A DNA stretch of 64,000 nucleotides, taken from positions 186,001 through 250,000 of the forward strand of contig NZ_PVBN01000005.1 in assembly GCF_002968635.1 (NCBI RefSeq), written 5' to 3'. The position numbers and the translations under genes are program-made. A model generated the notes under the pieces. The model was not told the DNA's origin. It worked only from the letters and a program-made list of their open reading frames with translations, and did no database searches. This document shows, in pieces, positions 36,068-46,806 of this stretch. The stretch is from Neorhizobium alkalisoli. Lineage in GTDB: Bacteria > Pseudomonadota > Alphaproteobacteria > Rhizobiales > Rhizobiaceae. Position 1 is the first letter of the stretch. Each line of letters starts with the position of its first letter.

Positions 36068-36265
36068 TCAGGCCATACCGGCGGGATCGCCGATCGGCAG
36101 AAGAGCAGGATCAAGCGTCGGATCCTGAGGATTTTTGGTATCTCCCGGGTTTTGCGCGGGGGTAAGCGGCGGCTTTTCCTGGGTCCTGTCTGGAATGCCG
36201 TCCGTGGGTGTCGGTCCCCGCGGCGTTTCCGGGGCCGGCGTCGGAATAGGGTCACGATTTGGCAT
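36068..36265 (-). CDS. Short proline-rich protein, stress-type promoter
   Basis: A 65-residue protein of which about a quarter is proline, with many Thr, Asp and Pro-x-Pro repeats (MPNRDPIPTPAPETPRGP). It is probably disordered. AAGGAG lies six bases before the ATG at 36265. A perfect GGAAC-N16-CGTT element at 36294-36318 gives a leader of about 20 bases. Function unknown. Confidence 0.7.
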   Translation of the reverse strand: MPNRDPIPTPAPETPRGPTPTDGIPDRTQEKPPLTPAQNPGDTKNPQDPTLDPALLPIGDPAGMA

Positions 36266-36293
36266 GGGGAACTCCTTCCTGTTCAGGGAGTCC

Positions 36294-36318
36294 AACGGGC
36301 CAAATCAATCCCGGTTCC
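36294..36318 (-). promoter_or_regulatory. Sigma-EcfG-type promoter
   Basis: GGAAC (36314-36318), 16 bases, CGTT (36294-36297) on the minus strand: a perfect match 29 bases before the start at 36265. Confidence 0.78.
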
Positions 36319-36340
36319 GCAATCTTTCGCCCGCATATCG

Positions 36341-36577
36341 CTACCAGCGCCGATCGCGCGGCGAGGAGGACAGGCCGATCATGTAACCCACCGTAAAGGC
36401 GAGGAGGCCAACGGCCGCAATCGCGGAGCCTGTGGCGGCCGGATGGTCCACCGCATGGGCCGCCACCATTCCGGCTTCGTCCCTGACACGATCGACTGCG
36501 GTCCTCGCTTTGGCAGCGACGCCTGTTTCCTGGGTGATATCGCCGGTAAAGCCCGTGCCCAATGATTTCCTGGCCAT
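36341..36577 (-). CDS. DUF883-like small membrane protein, stress-type promoter
   Basis: A 78-residue protein with an Ala-rich helical stretch and a C-terminal helix in GSAIAAVGLLAFTVGYMIGL followed by RDRRW. It shares the VDHPAATGS then Gly-rich helix pattern with the gene at 35132, so the two are likely distant paralogs. AAGGAG precedes the ATG. GGAAC-N16-GGTT at 36599-36623 lies 22 bases upstream. Confidence 0.78.
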   Translation of the reverse strand: MARKSLGTGFTGDITQETGVAAKARTAVDRVRDEAGMVAAHAVDHPAATGSAIAAVGLLAFTVGYMIGLSSSPRDRRW

Positions 36578-36598
36578 TATCGTCTCCTTTGCAGAGAC

Positions 36599-36623
36599 AA
36601 CCCAGCGCGGGAAAGGAGGTTCC
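36599..36623 (-). promoter_or_regulatory. Sigma-EcfG-type promoter
   Basis: GGAAC (36619-36623), 16 bases, GGTT (36599-36602) on the minus strand, one base from consensus. Confidence 0.65.
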
Positions 36624-36670
36624 AAGGCATCGAAAACCCGCGCCTGCAGAAGCCGACGCGGGCAGGCCGA

Positions 36671-36883
36671 TTATTCCGTGACCTCAGCCTCTTCTTCCGT
36701 CTGCTGACGCTTCAGGAGGACTGCTTGTTCACTGGTTTTGTCGGCGGCAGAAGCTGCAATGCTTGCCGTGGTGATTTCCTTGTCCACCTTGGCAGACGCC
36801 GTGACATTGTGGCCGGCGCATTCCGCAAGGGCTGCGGTCGACGAAAGGCCTAGTACGGCGGCGACAACGAGAAATGTCTTCAT
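36671..36883 (-). CDS. Small exported protein of unknown function
   Basis: A 70-residue protein with a signal peptide of about 20 residues (MKTFLVVAAVLGLSSTAALA, cleavage probably before ECAGH). The mature part is about 50 residues, rich in Ala, Lys, Thr and Glu, with one Cys right at the cleavage site that does not form a lipobox. GAAGGAG precedes the ATG at 36883. No convincing stress promoter is seen. Confidence 0.75.
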   Translation of the reverse strand: MKTFLVVAAVLGLSSTAALAECAGHNVTASAKVDKEITTASIAASAADKTSEQAVLLKRQQTEEEAEVTE

Positions 36884-37023
36884 ATCATTCTCCTTCGCTA
36901 TGGTTGCGGCCTGAAATTTACCCGATACAGCGATGAACCCGAAATCACGAATCCGCGTTTCCGGCCGCCTGGAGACAGCAAGATCCACAAATTTCCCATG
37001 CCCGGCTGATTGCATTCAGCCGG

Positions 37024-37206
37024 CTACATCAATTTCGAGAGCGTCTCACGATTCACAAAAATATCGGTCTTGCCGGCTTCGTAAGCCGGATGACTGAATT
37101 CGAAACTTTCCTTTTCGGGCATCTCGAGCGCCTGCTTGATGCTCACCAGCCCGACCGGTACGCGCTGGTCGCCATTACGCACGACCGCTTCGACAATCTT
37201 GATCAT
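37024..37206 (-). CDS. 60-residue protein of unknown function, stress-type promoter
   Basis: A short protein beginning MIKIVEAVVRNGDQRVPVGL with a purine-rich ribosome site (GGAGGAGGGGAGGAA). It has no membrane segment or signal peptide. A perfect GGAAC-N16-CGTT at 37239-37263 lies 33 bases before the start. Family unknown. Confidence 0.72.
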   Translation of the reverse strand: MIKIVEAVVRNGDQRVPVGLVSIKQALEMPEKESFEFSHPAYEAGKTDIFVNRETLSKLM

Positions 37207-37238
37207 TTCCTCCCCTCCTCCAAGGTGGAATCCGTCAA

Positions 37239-37263
37239 AACGCGGAACTCTTCTTATTGTTCC
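37239..37263 (-). promoter_or_regulatory. Sigma-EcfG-type promoter
   Basis: GGAAC (37259-37263), 16 bases, CGTT (37239-37242) on the minus strand: a perfect match. Confidence 0.78.
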
Positions 37264-37336
37264 CGGAAGAATCGGCTTTTTTTGAGAAAAAAATCAAGCT
37301 GGCGAATCGATCTACCCCGCATGGCCCCGCCGAGTG

Positions 37337-37510
37337 CTAGTGAAGATCCAGAGGAAGCTGGATACCCTTGGGGAGGTTCGGGCGGCGCTGATTGGCAATC
37401 TGGATTTTCTGAAACGTCTCACGCCGGCGCTCGGCTTCAGCCTCACGGATTGCCCGGGAGGCAGCGACGGCGGCCATGGCGCGTTCAATAACCTGTTCTG
37501 CTCTGGTCAT
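37337..37510 (-). CDS. SOS-controlled 57-residue protein with possible clamp-binding tail
   Basis: A small basic protein: a helical N-terminal half (MTRAEQVIERAMAAVAASRA), an Arg-rich middle, and the C-terminus PKGIQLPLDLH. QLPLDL fits the hexapeptide form of the bacterial beta-clamp-binding motif (compare Hda, QLSLPL). The start at 37510 has GGAG six bases upstream; an in-frame ATG at 37522 is the alternative, and a GTG at 37543 would lie beyond the SOS box. A perfect LexA box occupies 37525-37539. Function is unknown; a DNA-damage role is inferred from the box and the tail. Confidence 0.65.
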   Translation of the reverse strand: MTRAEQVIERAMAAVAASRAIREAEAERRRETFQKIQIANQRRPNLPKGIQLPLDLH

Positions 37511-37524
37511 CGGCAACTCCATTT

Positions 37525-37539
37525 GTTCTCTCTTTGTTC
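37525..37539. promoter_or_regulatory. LexA (SOS) box
   Basis: GTTCTCTCTTTGTTC, a perfect GTTC-N7-GTTC direct repeat, the alphaproteobacterial LexA site. It lies immediately upstream of the small minus-strand gene, and a CTTGAC on the minus strand about 20 bases further out could be its -35 element. Confidence 0.75.
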
Positions 37540-37722
37540 TCACAAATACGAGCCAAAGTCAAGCCACTCCATATTTGAAGGCTTGTGAGGCCGGCACGGA
37601 TAATCCTGCCTTTACCCCTCCTTAAATCGCCGCATTTAGAGTCCAGCAGTGGCCTGGGCGACGAGACAATCGAGTAAGAGCCTGTTTCCGCAGGCGAAGT
37701 GACGGGGGTACGCCAGCTCATT

Positions 37723-40116
37723 ATGGGGTTCAGAGGCAGATCAGACAAACGCGTCGAGCCGTCCTTCGAGGGCTCGCGCCAGAACGACGATTTACGCCTC
37801 GACGCGGAGGAACGGATCGTCGGCAATGGTCGGCCCGGCAAGCGCTCCCCGAAGCAGGGCGGCGAGGAACGCTCCGAAAGCGGCGCCCGGTCCGGACAAT
37901 CCGAGCGCGCCCGTCCATCCCGCAACAAACCGTCGCGCCGCCGCACCGAAGGCGGGCTTTTTTCGCCCTTGCGGACTCTTGTCTACTGGTGCCTGGTACT
38001 CGGCATATGGGCCGGCATCGGCGTCGGGGGCCTCGTCCTTTATTATGGCGCGCAGATGCCGTCGGCCAGTTCCTGGGCCATTCCCGACCGGCCGCCGAAC
38101 ATGAAGATCACGGCCGTCGACGGCTCGGTCATCGCCAACCGGGGCACGACCGGCGGCGAAGCGCTGGCGCTCGAGGAAATGTCGCCCTACCTGCCGCAGG
38201 CGGTGATCGCCATCGAAGACCGGCGCTTCTATTATCATTTTGGCGTCGATCCGCTCGGTCTTGCGCGCGCCCTCGTCAACAACCTGACCGGCCGGCCTAT
38301 CCAGGGCGGCTCGACCATCACGCAACAGCTTGCCAAGAACCTGTTTCTCTCGCCGGAGCGCACCTTTGAGCGCAAGATCCAGGAGGTTCTGCTCTCCTTC
38401 TGGCTGGAGCACAAGTTCACCAAGGACCAGATCCTGGCCATGTATCTGAACCGGGTCTTCTTCGGGTCGAATGCCTATGGCGTGGAAGCGGCGTCGCGGC
38501 GCTATTTCAACAAATCCGCCCGTGACGCCAATCTCGGCGAAGCGGCGACGCTCGCCGGCCTCCTCAAGGCGCCCTCCCGCCTCTCGCCCGCTCGCGATCC
38601 GAAAGCCGCCGAGGCTCGCGCTCAGGTCGTGCTCGGCGCCATGCGGGAAGAAGGTTACGTCACCGATAGCGACCTGAAGACCGCCATGTCGCAGCCGCCC
38701 GCAAAGGCCAAGAGCTACTGGTCCGGTGCCCAGCACTATGCTGCCGACATGGTCGTCGACGAAGTCAAAAGCCTGATCGGAGAGCCGAAGGCGGATATCG
38801 TCGTGGAGACGACCGTCGACCTGCGTCTCGAGCAGGCCGCCGAAAAGGCCCTGAACGACGTCCTCAAGAAGGAAGGCGGCAAGCTCAATGCCTCGCAGGC
38901 GGCCCTCGTCTCCGTCGATGCGACGGGCGCCATTCGCGCCCTTGTCGGCGGCCGCGATTATGCGACGAGCCAGTTCAACCGCGCCGTCAAGGCGAAACGC
39001 CAGCCGGGTTCCGCCTTCAAGCCGTTCGTCTATGCGGCTGCCCTGGAGGCTGGCGCGCGGCCGAATTCCGTGCGCAACGATGCGCCTGTGAGGATCGGCA
39101 ACTGGACGCCGGAAAACTATGACGAGAAATACCGCGGCGAGGTGACCCTTGCCTCCGCCCTCACGCAGTCGCTCAACACCATCGCCGCACAATTGGTCAT
39201 GGAGGTCGGGCCGGACAATGTGATCAGTCTCGCTCACCGGCTCGGCATCGAGTCGGAGCTGCAGTCCAATGCATCCATCGCGCTCGGAACCTCGGAGGTG
39301 TCGCTGGTCGAACTGACCTCGTCCTACGGCGCATTCATGAATGGCGGCTACAAGGCTACACCGCATATCGTCAAGCGCATCGTCGATACCGAAGGCAAGG
39401 TGCTCTACGAAGCGGACTATGCCAATCCGCCCCGCGTCTTGAGCGAGCCCGTCGCGGCAACGATGAACAGCATGATGAGCCGCGTCATCAACGAGGGCAC
39501 CGGCAAGGCCGCGAGACTCGATGGCTGGCAGGCGGCCGGCAAGTCCGGCACCACCCAGTCGTTCCGTGACGCGCTCTTCGTCGGCTATACCAGCATCATG
39601 ACGACCGGCATCTGGTTCGGCAATGACGACGGCACCTATATGAAGAAGGTGACCGGCGGCGGACTGCCCGCGAAGGCCTGGAAGGAATATATGACGGCGG
39701 CCATGAACGGCTATACGCCGACCCCTCTCTTCGGCACCGGACGCAGCCTCGATCTGCCGCCGCCGGCCGTTCAGCCGGATGCGGAGCCCACCACGATCGG
39801 CGACATTATTTCGGGCATTCTGCCGGGTGCGGCGCGTCGCCCGCAGGAGGAGCTTCCTCCGGACTATCCGCCGGCTCCGCGTGCCCCGGCCCAGGATTCA
39901 GCCTATGGCGGTAGCAACCGATACGGCGATGTCGTCCCACCTGCCGATGTTCCAGTGCGCGATTACCGGGAATATCGCGGGCCTTACGACACGCCTGCGC
40001 CACGTCCTCCCATGGAGGTCGGCCGCGGTCCCGTCCCGCCCGGCGAGGTCGGCGCCAGCGCCTCGGCGCGGCAGCCTCGGCAGACGACGCTTTTCGACAT
40101 CCTCATGGGGCAATAA
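37723..40116 (+). CDS. Class A penicillin-binding protein (PBP1a type)
   Basis: A 797-residue bifunctional peptidoglycan synthase. A charged, low-complexity cytosolic region of about 80 residues is followed by one helix ([20 protein letters not shown]). The GT51 domain has [13 protein letters not shown] (catalytic Glu at about 165) and [13 protein letters not shown] (about 194). The transpeptidase domain has Ser430 in SAFK, SLN at 483 and KSGT at 607. The tail is Pro-rich. The ATG at 37723 is chosen, with a GTG eight codons upstream as the alternative; neither has a strong ribosome site. Confidence 0.9.
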   Translation: MGFRGRSDKRVEPSFEGSRQNDDLRLDAEERIVGNGRPGKRSPKQGGEERSESGARSGQSERARPSRNKPSRRRTEGGLFSPLRTLVYWCLVLGIWAGIGVGGLVLYYGAQMPSASSWAIPDRPPNMKITAVDGSVIANRGTTGGEALALEEMSPYLPQAVIAIEDRRFYYHFGVDPLGLARALVNNLTGRPIQGGSTITQQLAKNLFLSPERTFERKIQEVLLSFWLEHKFTKDQILAMYLNRVFFGSNAYGVEAASRRYFNKSARDANLGEAATLAGLLKAPSRLSPARDPKAAEARAQVVLGAMREEGYVTDSDLKTAMSQPPAKAKSYWSGAQHYAADMVVDEVKSLIGEPKADIVVETTVDLRLEQAAEKALNDVLKKEGGKLNASQAALVSVDATGAIRALVGGRDYATSQFNRAVKAKRQPGSAFKPFVYAAALEAGARPNSVRNDAPVRIGNWTPENYDEKYRGEVTLASALTQSLNTIAAQLVMEVGPDNVISLAHRLGIESELQSNASIALGTSEVSLVELTSSYGAFMNGGYKATPHIVKRIVDTEGKVLYEADYANPPRVLSEPVAATMNSMMSRVINEGTGKAARLDGWQAAGKSGTTQSFRDALFVGYTSIMTTGIWFGNDDGTYMKKVTGGGLPAKAWKEYMTAAMNGYTPTPLFGTGRSLDLPPPAVQPDAEPTTIGDIISGILPGAARRPQEELPPDYPPAPRAPAQDSAYGGSNRYGDVVPPADVPVRDYREYRGPYDTPAPRPPMEVGRGPVPPGEVGASASARQPRQTTLFDILMGQ

Positions 40117-40178
40117 AGCGATTTCGCAAAGGCGCATGGCAAAGTCTTATATTTGCTGGGATACGCGCGACTTCTCGC

Positions 40179-40208
40179 CTTGCAGTCCGAAAAACCCGTC
40201 CTTATATA
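40179..40208 (+). promoter_or_regulatory. Heat-shock (RpoH)-like promoter of dnaKJ
   Basis: CTTGCAG (40179-40185) and CTTATATA (40201-40208) are 15 bases apart, resembling the CTTG...CYTATNT pattern of alphaproteobacterial RpoH promoters. The predicted leader to dnaK is about 95 bases. Confidence 0.5.
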
Positions 40209-40310
40209 CCCCATGACCGCAGCCGATGCTGCGAAACCATCCCAGTCGAGGAACTGTCAAGGGAATGCCTGCAGGGGGTTCCGACGGTTCGCTTAAAGGA
40301 GAGAGAAGAA

Positions 40311-42212
<1,902 letters not shown>

Positions 42213-42259
42213 TCGTCGATTGCCTGATGGCAATACCTCGACCATAGTTGACAGCGTAT

Positions 42260-42281
42260 CCGGCTGCCCTCGTGCAGCCGG
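42260..42281 (+). other. Hairpin in the dnaK-dnaJ gap
   Basis: CCGGCTGC and GCAGCCGG form a perfect 8-pair stem with a 6-base loop. There is no T-run, so it is more likely a processing or attenuation element than a terminator. It sits right after a TTGACA at 42249. Confidence 0.45.
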
Positions 42282-42307
42282 AATCCTTTCCGGAGCCGGT
42301 TACCTCC

Positions 42308-43444
42308 ATGGCAAAAGCAGACTTTTACGAAACGCTGGGTGTCGGCAGATCAGCTGACGAGAAGGAGTTGAAAAGCGCCTTCCGCAAGCTCGCCATGAAA
42401 TATCATCCCGACAAGAACCCGGGCGACGCGGAAGCCGAAAAGAAGTTCAAGGAACTCAACGAGGCCTACGAGACCTTGAAGGATCCCCAGAAGCGGGCGG
42501 CCTACGACCGCTACGGCCATGCCGCCTTCGAACAGGGCGGAATGGGCGGTGGCGGCTTTGGCGGCGGCGGCTTCTCCTCGACCGGCGGCTTCTCCGACAT
42601 CTTCGAAGACATCTTCGGCGAAATGATGGGTGGCGGTCGTGCGCGCCGGTCGTCCGGCGGACGCGAACGCGGTGCCGATCTTCGCTACAATATGGAAATC
42701 ACGCTCGAAGAAGCCTATGCCGGCAAGACGGCGCAGATCCGGGTTCCGACCTCGATCACCTGCGACCTCTGCTCGGGTTCCGGCGCCAAGCCGGGCACCC
42801 AGCCGAAAACCTGTGCCACCTGTCAGGGCTCGGGTCGCGTGCGGGCGAGCCAGGGCTTCTTCTCCGTCGAACGCACCTGCCCGACCTGCCACGGCCGCGG
42901 CCAGACGATCACCGATCCCTGCACCAAGTGCCACGGCCAGGGCCGGGTGACGGAAGAACGTTCGCTGTCGGTCAATATCCCGGCCGGCATCGAGGACGGC
43001 ACCCGCATCCGCCTGCAAGGCGAAGGCGAAGCCGGCGCACGCGGCGGACCCGCGGGAGACCTTTACATCTTCCTGTCGGTTCAGCCGCATCAGTTCTTCC
43101 AGCGCGACGGCGCCGACCTTTATTGCGCCGTGCCGATCTCGATGACAACGGCGGCGCTCGGCGGCACCTTCGATGTTGCGACCCTCGATGGAACGAAATC
43201 CCGCGTCACCGTGCCGGAAGGCACGCAGCCGGGCAAGCAGTTCCGCCTGAAGGGCAAGGGCATGCCGGTCTTGCGTTCGTCGCAGACGGGCGATCTCTAT
43301 ATCCAGATCCAGATCGAGACGCCGCAGAAGCTCACCAAGCGGCAGCGCGAACTGCTGCAGGAATTCGAACAGATTTCCTCCAAGGAGAACAATCCCGAAT
43401 CGACCGGCTTCTTTGCCCGGATGAAGGAATTCTTCGAGAACTGA
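42308..43444 (+). CDS. dnaJ: Hsp40 co-chaperone DnaJ
   Basis: A 378-residue J-protein that stimulates DnaK. The J domain has [10 protein letters not shown] (HPD), followed by a Gly/Phe-rich segment, then four CxxCxGxG zinc motifs ([32 protein letters not shown]) and the C-terminal substrate domains. The ATG at 42308 gives [20 protein letters not shown]; a frame open to 42248 is not needed. Confidence 0.97.
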   Translation: MAKADFYETLGVGRSADEKELKSAFRKLAMKYHPDKNPGDAEAEKKFKELNEAYETLKDPQKRAAYDRYGHAAFEQGGMGGGGFGGGGFSSTGGFSDIFEDIFGEMMGGGRARRSSGGRERGADLRYNMEITLEEAYAGKTAQIRVPTSITCDLCSGSGAKPGTQPKTCATCQGSGRVRASQGFFSVERTCPTCHGRGQTITDPCTKCHGQGRVTEERSLSVNIPAGIEDGTRIRLQGEGEAGARGGPAGDLYIFLSVQPHQFFQRDGADLYCAVPISMTTAALGGTFDVATLDGTKSRVTVPEGTQPGKQFRLKGKGMPVLRSSQTGDLYIQIQIETPQKLTKRQRELLQEFEQISSKENNPESTGFFARMKEFFEN

Positions 43445-43470
43445 GCTTCGCGGGCAGATTTGAAATCAAG

Positions 43471-43500
43471 AACGCCGATCCGCAAGGGTCGGCGTTTTTT
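43471..43500 (+). terminator. Intrinsic terminator after dnaJ
   Basis: AACGCCGATCC, a GCAA loop and GGGTCGGCGTT form the stem, followed by T6. It also abuts the stop of the convergent LysE gene. Confidence 0.88.
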
Positions 43501-44080
43501 ATGCGAGCGACTGGATGGAGGAAGTGGTGAGGATCATCGCAAACACCAGAAGGCATGCCGCCGCCACGCGACGCACCAGAACCGGCTTGATCTCGAACCT
43601 TTCCGCGCGGCCGAGCATGCTGCCGAACAGTATCCAGCCATTGGCGGCCAGCAGCACCAGGCCGGCAAACAGCCCAAGCCACGGCAGAAGCTCCAAGGGG
43701 CCGCCGTGCGGCATGATGACGAGCGCGATGATCAGCGCCTTGGGGTTCAGCAGCGTGGTGAGGAAGACCTGGCGCAGCGAAATTTCGACGCTGCTCCCAG
43801 ATTTCTTTTCCGAGGTCCATAGCCCGTAGCTCAGCCACAGCACCCAGACGCAGGCTGCCGCCTTGGCAATCAGCGAGGCCTGAGGATAAGCGGTGAAGAA
43901 TGGTGCGGCGACCGTCGCGACCGGAACGATGACGGCGAGATAGCCGCCGAGTTCGCCCGCGATAAGCGGCAGCGCCCTTGCCCAGCCGCGGGAAAACCCG
44001 CCGAGCGCCATCAGCGTGTTCGTCGGTCCGGGCGTGCAGAGGAGCAGCAGAATGGCGAAGGTGAACTGCAGGAGGGTCAT
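43499..44080 (-). CDS. LysE-family translocator
   Basis: A 193-residue inner-membrane exporter of the LysE/RhtB type with five to six helices. The N-terminus contains LLLCTPGPTNTLMALGGFSR, the typical Pro-Gly-Pro motif of the family, and the later segment LTTLLNPKALIIALVIMP matches the second conserved block. The exported amino acid is unknown. Confidence 0.9.
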   Translation of the reverse strand: MTLLQFTFAILLLLCTPGPTNTLMALGGFSRGWARALPLIAGELGGYLAVIVPVATVAAPFFTAYPQASLIAKAAACVWVLWLSYGLWTSEKKSGSSVEISLRQVFLTTLLNPKALIIALVIMPHGGPLELLPWLGLFAGLVLLAANGWILFGSMLGRAERFEIKPVLVRRVAAACLLVFAMILTTSSIQSLA

Positions 44081-44263
44081 GATCGGCCTGAGGAAACGAG
44101 TGTCGCGTCTGCTCTACCAGCTTTTCGGCACTTTCAGTTGACGTCGATCAACCTCGCCCGGCTGCCAATCCCGAGGTTCGTCATTCGCTCCTGCGCCACC
44201 TGCCCTATCTAATCGTTCGGGAGCCTTCTCGGCGGCCAAAGTCATATGTGTGGGGGAAAATTC

Positions 44264-45442
44264 ATGGCGGCAGGCACGCGCCACTGGCTTCGAAAAGATG
44301 ATCCGGATCAGACGAAGGCGAGCTTTCCCGAACTCTTCTTCGACCTTGTCTTCGTTTTTGCGCTGATCCAGCTCTCCGAGACGCTCGCGGCAGACTTCAC
44401 CTTCGGCATCGCGGCCGAAGCGCTGCTCTTCATCTTTGCCCTCTGGTGGGTGTGGATTCACACGACCTGGGTGACAAACCTTCTCGATACGGAACTCGCA
44501 CCCGTCAGGTTGCTGCTGTTTACCCTGATGTTCTTCGGGATCGTGCTGGCGATCGCACTACCGAGGGCATTCGGCGACCAGGGCCTCGTTTTCGCGCTTG
44601 CCTATTCGGCCATGCAGCTCAGCCGGTCTCTCTTTGCCCTCTACGCCTTCCGGCAAGGAGACGCCGGCTCTTTCATGACCTTCCTCAGGATCACCATTTG
44701 GCTTGTCATCTCCGCCATTCTCTGGATTGCAGGGGGGTTATCGGAGCCGCATCTGCGGGTCGTGTTGTGGATGGCAGCACTCGCCTTCGAATATGCCGGT
44801 CCGGCGCTGCGCTACTGGCTGCCGGCAATCGGAGCCTCACCGGCGGAAACCCTGGATATCGACGGGGAGCATCTTGCCGAACGCTGCGCGCTCTTCGTCA
44901 TCATCGCACTTGGCGAAACCATCGTGACCACCGGCAAGAACGCGTCAAGCCATCTCGACGCCGGCGGCACGCCGCTCGTCCTGTGCCTCGCCTTTCTCAC
45001 CACGGTGCTGATGTGGTGGATCTACTTCCATGACGGCCAGGAAAAGGCGGCCGACAAGGCCGAGGAAAGCCGCGAACCGCAGACGACGGCTCAATACCTT
45101 TTCACCTACGGCCACCTGCCGATCGTTGCGGGTATCATCCTGACCGCGGTCGGAGAAGAATTCAGTCTGTCCCATCCTCTCGAACACGGATCCTATCATC
45201 ACGCGCTCGCCCAGCTCGGCGGGCCAATCCTGTTTCTTGCCGGGGTGATCTGGATGAAGAAAGCGTCGTCCCGCCTGCTGCCTTATTCGCATGTGGTCGG
45301 CATCTGTCTGCTTTTCGGCGCATTCCTGCTTGTCCCGCTCGCCGCCAACTTCACGATGCAGGGCATCGCCGCGGCAATCCTGCTTCTCGTGGCCTTGTGG
45401 GAATATGTGGCACTCAGGCGCTTCCGCCGTGCCGCCGCCTGA
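44264..45442 (+). CDS. LtrA-family membrane protein
   Basis: A 392-residue protein with about ten predicted helices, of the low-temperature-requirement A family. Conserved parts are SFPELFFDLVFVFALIQLSE near residue 20, LALIALGETIV-type ALGETIVTTGKN and a LPIVAGIILTAVGEE segment. The start at 44264 follows GGGGGAAA; an ATG at 44246 would overlap that site. Function is poorly known in any organism. The 183 bases before it hold nothing I recognise. Confidence 0.87.
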   Translation: MAAGTRHWLRKDDPDQTKASFPELFFDLVFVFALIQLSETLAADFTFGIAAEALLFIFALWWVWIHTTWVTNLLDTELAPVRLLLFTLMFFGIVLAIALPRAFGDQGLVFALAYSAMQLSRSLFALYAFRQGDAGSFMTFLRITIWLVISAILWIAGGLSEPHLRVVLWMAALAFEYAGPALRYWLPAIGASPAETLDIDGEHLAERCALFVIIALGETIVTTGKNASSHLDAGGTPLVLCLAFLTTVLMWWIYFHDGQEKAADKAEESREPQTTAQYLFTYGHLPIVAGIILTAVGEEFSLSHPLEHGSYHHALAQLGGPILFLAGVIWMKKASSRLLPYSHVVGICLLFGAFLLVPLAANFTMQGIAAAILLLVALWEYVALRRFRRAAA

Positions 45443-45445
45443 TCG

Positions 45446-45652
45446 TCAGTAATGCGGCGGCCTGGTGATCGGCGGCGCCTCGAGCGACGATTCCTCCAGC
45501 GACAGGAAACGCTCCGTCAGCCGGTCGAGCTTGGCGCGGGTCTGCTCGATGACCTTCCATTGCTCGGCGAGCTGGTCGGACAGTTCCTCGATCACCTTGG
45601 CCTGGTGCGCGGCAAGCTCCTCCAGCTTGACCAGCCTTTCGTTATCACTCAC
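45446..45652 (-). CDS. slyX: SlyX homolog
   Basis: A 68-residue coiled-coil protein of unknown function. The sequence LVKLEELAAHQAKVIEELSD and QLAEQWKVIEQTRAKLDRLT gives heptads through residue 55, and the C-terminus PPITRPPHY is the standard SlyX ending. It overlaps the cupin gene upstream by eight bases, so the two are co-transcribed. Confidence 0.92.
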   Translation of the reverse strand: MSDNERLVKLEELAAHQAKVIEELSDQLAEQWKVIEQTRAKLDRLTERFLSLEESSLEAPPITRPPHY

Positions 45653-46175
45653 CCGAAGATCCCTTCGTTGCTTTCCAGACCCTTACGGTATCCGGCATGC
45701 CGTCATGAGAGCCGAGCCGCCGCTCCGGTACATCCTCCCACCAGTCGGATCGCATCGCACGCCGTTCGGGGTTTCTCGGATAGAAGATGCGATTCTCGTC
45801 CTTGTTTGCCTCGCCGATTACCAGCAGCTCGGCCTCCTGGTCCGAGTTGTTGATGAAGGTATGCGCGAGCCCGGTGCCGGCGGGAAAGCCGACAGAATCA
45901 CCCGGTTTCAACCGATGGACTTCCCCATCCAGCCATACTTCCGGCGTGCCCGCGATAACATACACGAACTCCTCCTCCAGGCTTTCGGCATGCGGAAAAG
46001 AGGTGCGGCGGCCGGGAGGCACGCGGAGATGATGGATGCCTAGTCGCGTCAGCCCCAGATGCCGTGCCAGCGGCGCGCCGATCGCCATAAGCTCGTCGTC
46101 GCCGCTGTAACGCTTGTTGTCAGGTCCTTCGATCTCCGCCCAATGGACGATGCAGGAGCGGTCTTTATCGGTCAT
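45645..46175 (-). CDS. Cupin-domain protein
   Basis: A 176-residue single-domain cupin. The metal motif is PPGRRTSFPHAESLEEEFVY then WLDGEVHRLKPGDSVGFPAG and THTFINNS-like AHTFINNSDQEAELLVIGEA. The substrate is unknown. The start at 46175 follows AAGGAGG; a frame open to 46274 adds a His/Arg-rich segment without support. Confidence 0.88.
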   Translation of the reverse strand: MTDKDRSCIVHWAEIEGPDNKRYSGDDELMAIGAPLARHLGLTRLGIHHLRVPPGRRTSFPHAESLEEEFVYVIAGTPEVWLDGEVHRLKPGDSVGFPAGTGLAHTFINNSDQEAELLVIGEANKDENRIFYPRNPERRAMRSDWWEDVPERRLGSHDGMPDTVRVWKATKGSSGE

Positions 46176-46380
46176 ACGCGGCCTCCTTCGGAAACCGCGC
46201 GACATTAGCCGAGAGAAACCCACGGGTCCATGTTGATCTCTCACGCCCCGCCGATAGCCATGGTGATGCGACAAGCCCGCTCGCGGGCAGGAAATGCGTA
46301 CGCAGCCTCAATGTTCTCAATCGCTTGTCTCTTTGTTCATCCCACCCTCCGCACCCATGCCTAAAATCTCTCCGCTTCCG

Positions 46381-46720
46381 TCGCCGGAGTGTTTCGCGAG
46401 ACGTTCGCGGGCAGGCGGGAGCCGGCGCTTTCATCAAAACCGTAACGTGCGGGGACGGTGGAAGAGGTGAAAGCCACGGAGTGCTCGTCGAAAGACGAAC
46501 ATTCCTATCAAGCCTCCCCCGGACAGCCATGTCCGGTTCGGTATAGCCGTCCAAGTGGCAAGGTTTCCCGAAAGGAAATCGCAAATGAAGCCACGCAGCG
46601 AGGCGAGGTGATCACCTGTAGGGACCGGAAGTTCCGAAAAGACGCCGAAGGCCACGCGAATGCGGAGCCACACTATACAATTCCAATGAGGTTCCGCATT
46701 CGTGTGGGCTCTCCAAAACA
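46381..46720 (+). ncRNA. Structured RNA region upstream of recF, family uncertain
   Basis: The 631-base cupin-recF gap lacks a convincing gene but has dense pairing potential on the plus strand: GGACGG (46453) with CCGTCC (46547) closing a multibranch; GGAGTG/CATTCC around CGTC-GAAA-GACG with a GNRA loop (46478-46505); CCGGACA/TGTCCGG (46519-46536); GTGGC/GCCAC around GGTTTCC/GGAAATC (46555-46593); then two competing or pseudoknotted pairings, CGAATGCGGA with TCCGCATTCG and AGCCACAC with GTGTGGGCT (46657-46711). A degenerate group II intron domain I is one possibility (GNRA loop, multibranch layout, GTGATGCGAC near 46263), but no domain V or intron protein is seen. The flanks 46176-46380 and 46721-46806 hold nothing I recognise. 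Confidence 0.4.
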
Positions 46721-46806
46721 CGGGCAAAAGCTGTCGCGTGAAGGCAAACGCTTGCGTTCCTTCGCCCGAGCCCTTAGCTCCTGTCCCAGAACGAACAAGA
46801 ATTCCG

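Noticed and set aside
36884-36990. Possible GGAAC-type promoter before the exported small protein
   Set aside because: The nearest match reads GGAAA and the spacing to GGTT is 18, outside the accepted form.
37792-39366. 524-codon minus-strand frame
   Set aside because: Antisense to the class A PBP gene.
46381-46720. tmRNA or RNase P RNA
   Set aside because: No tag-peptide frame, no tRNA-like CCA end, and no GAGGAAAGUCC core of RNase P.
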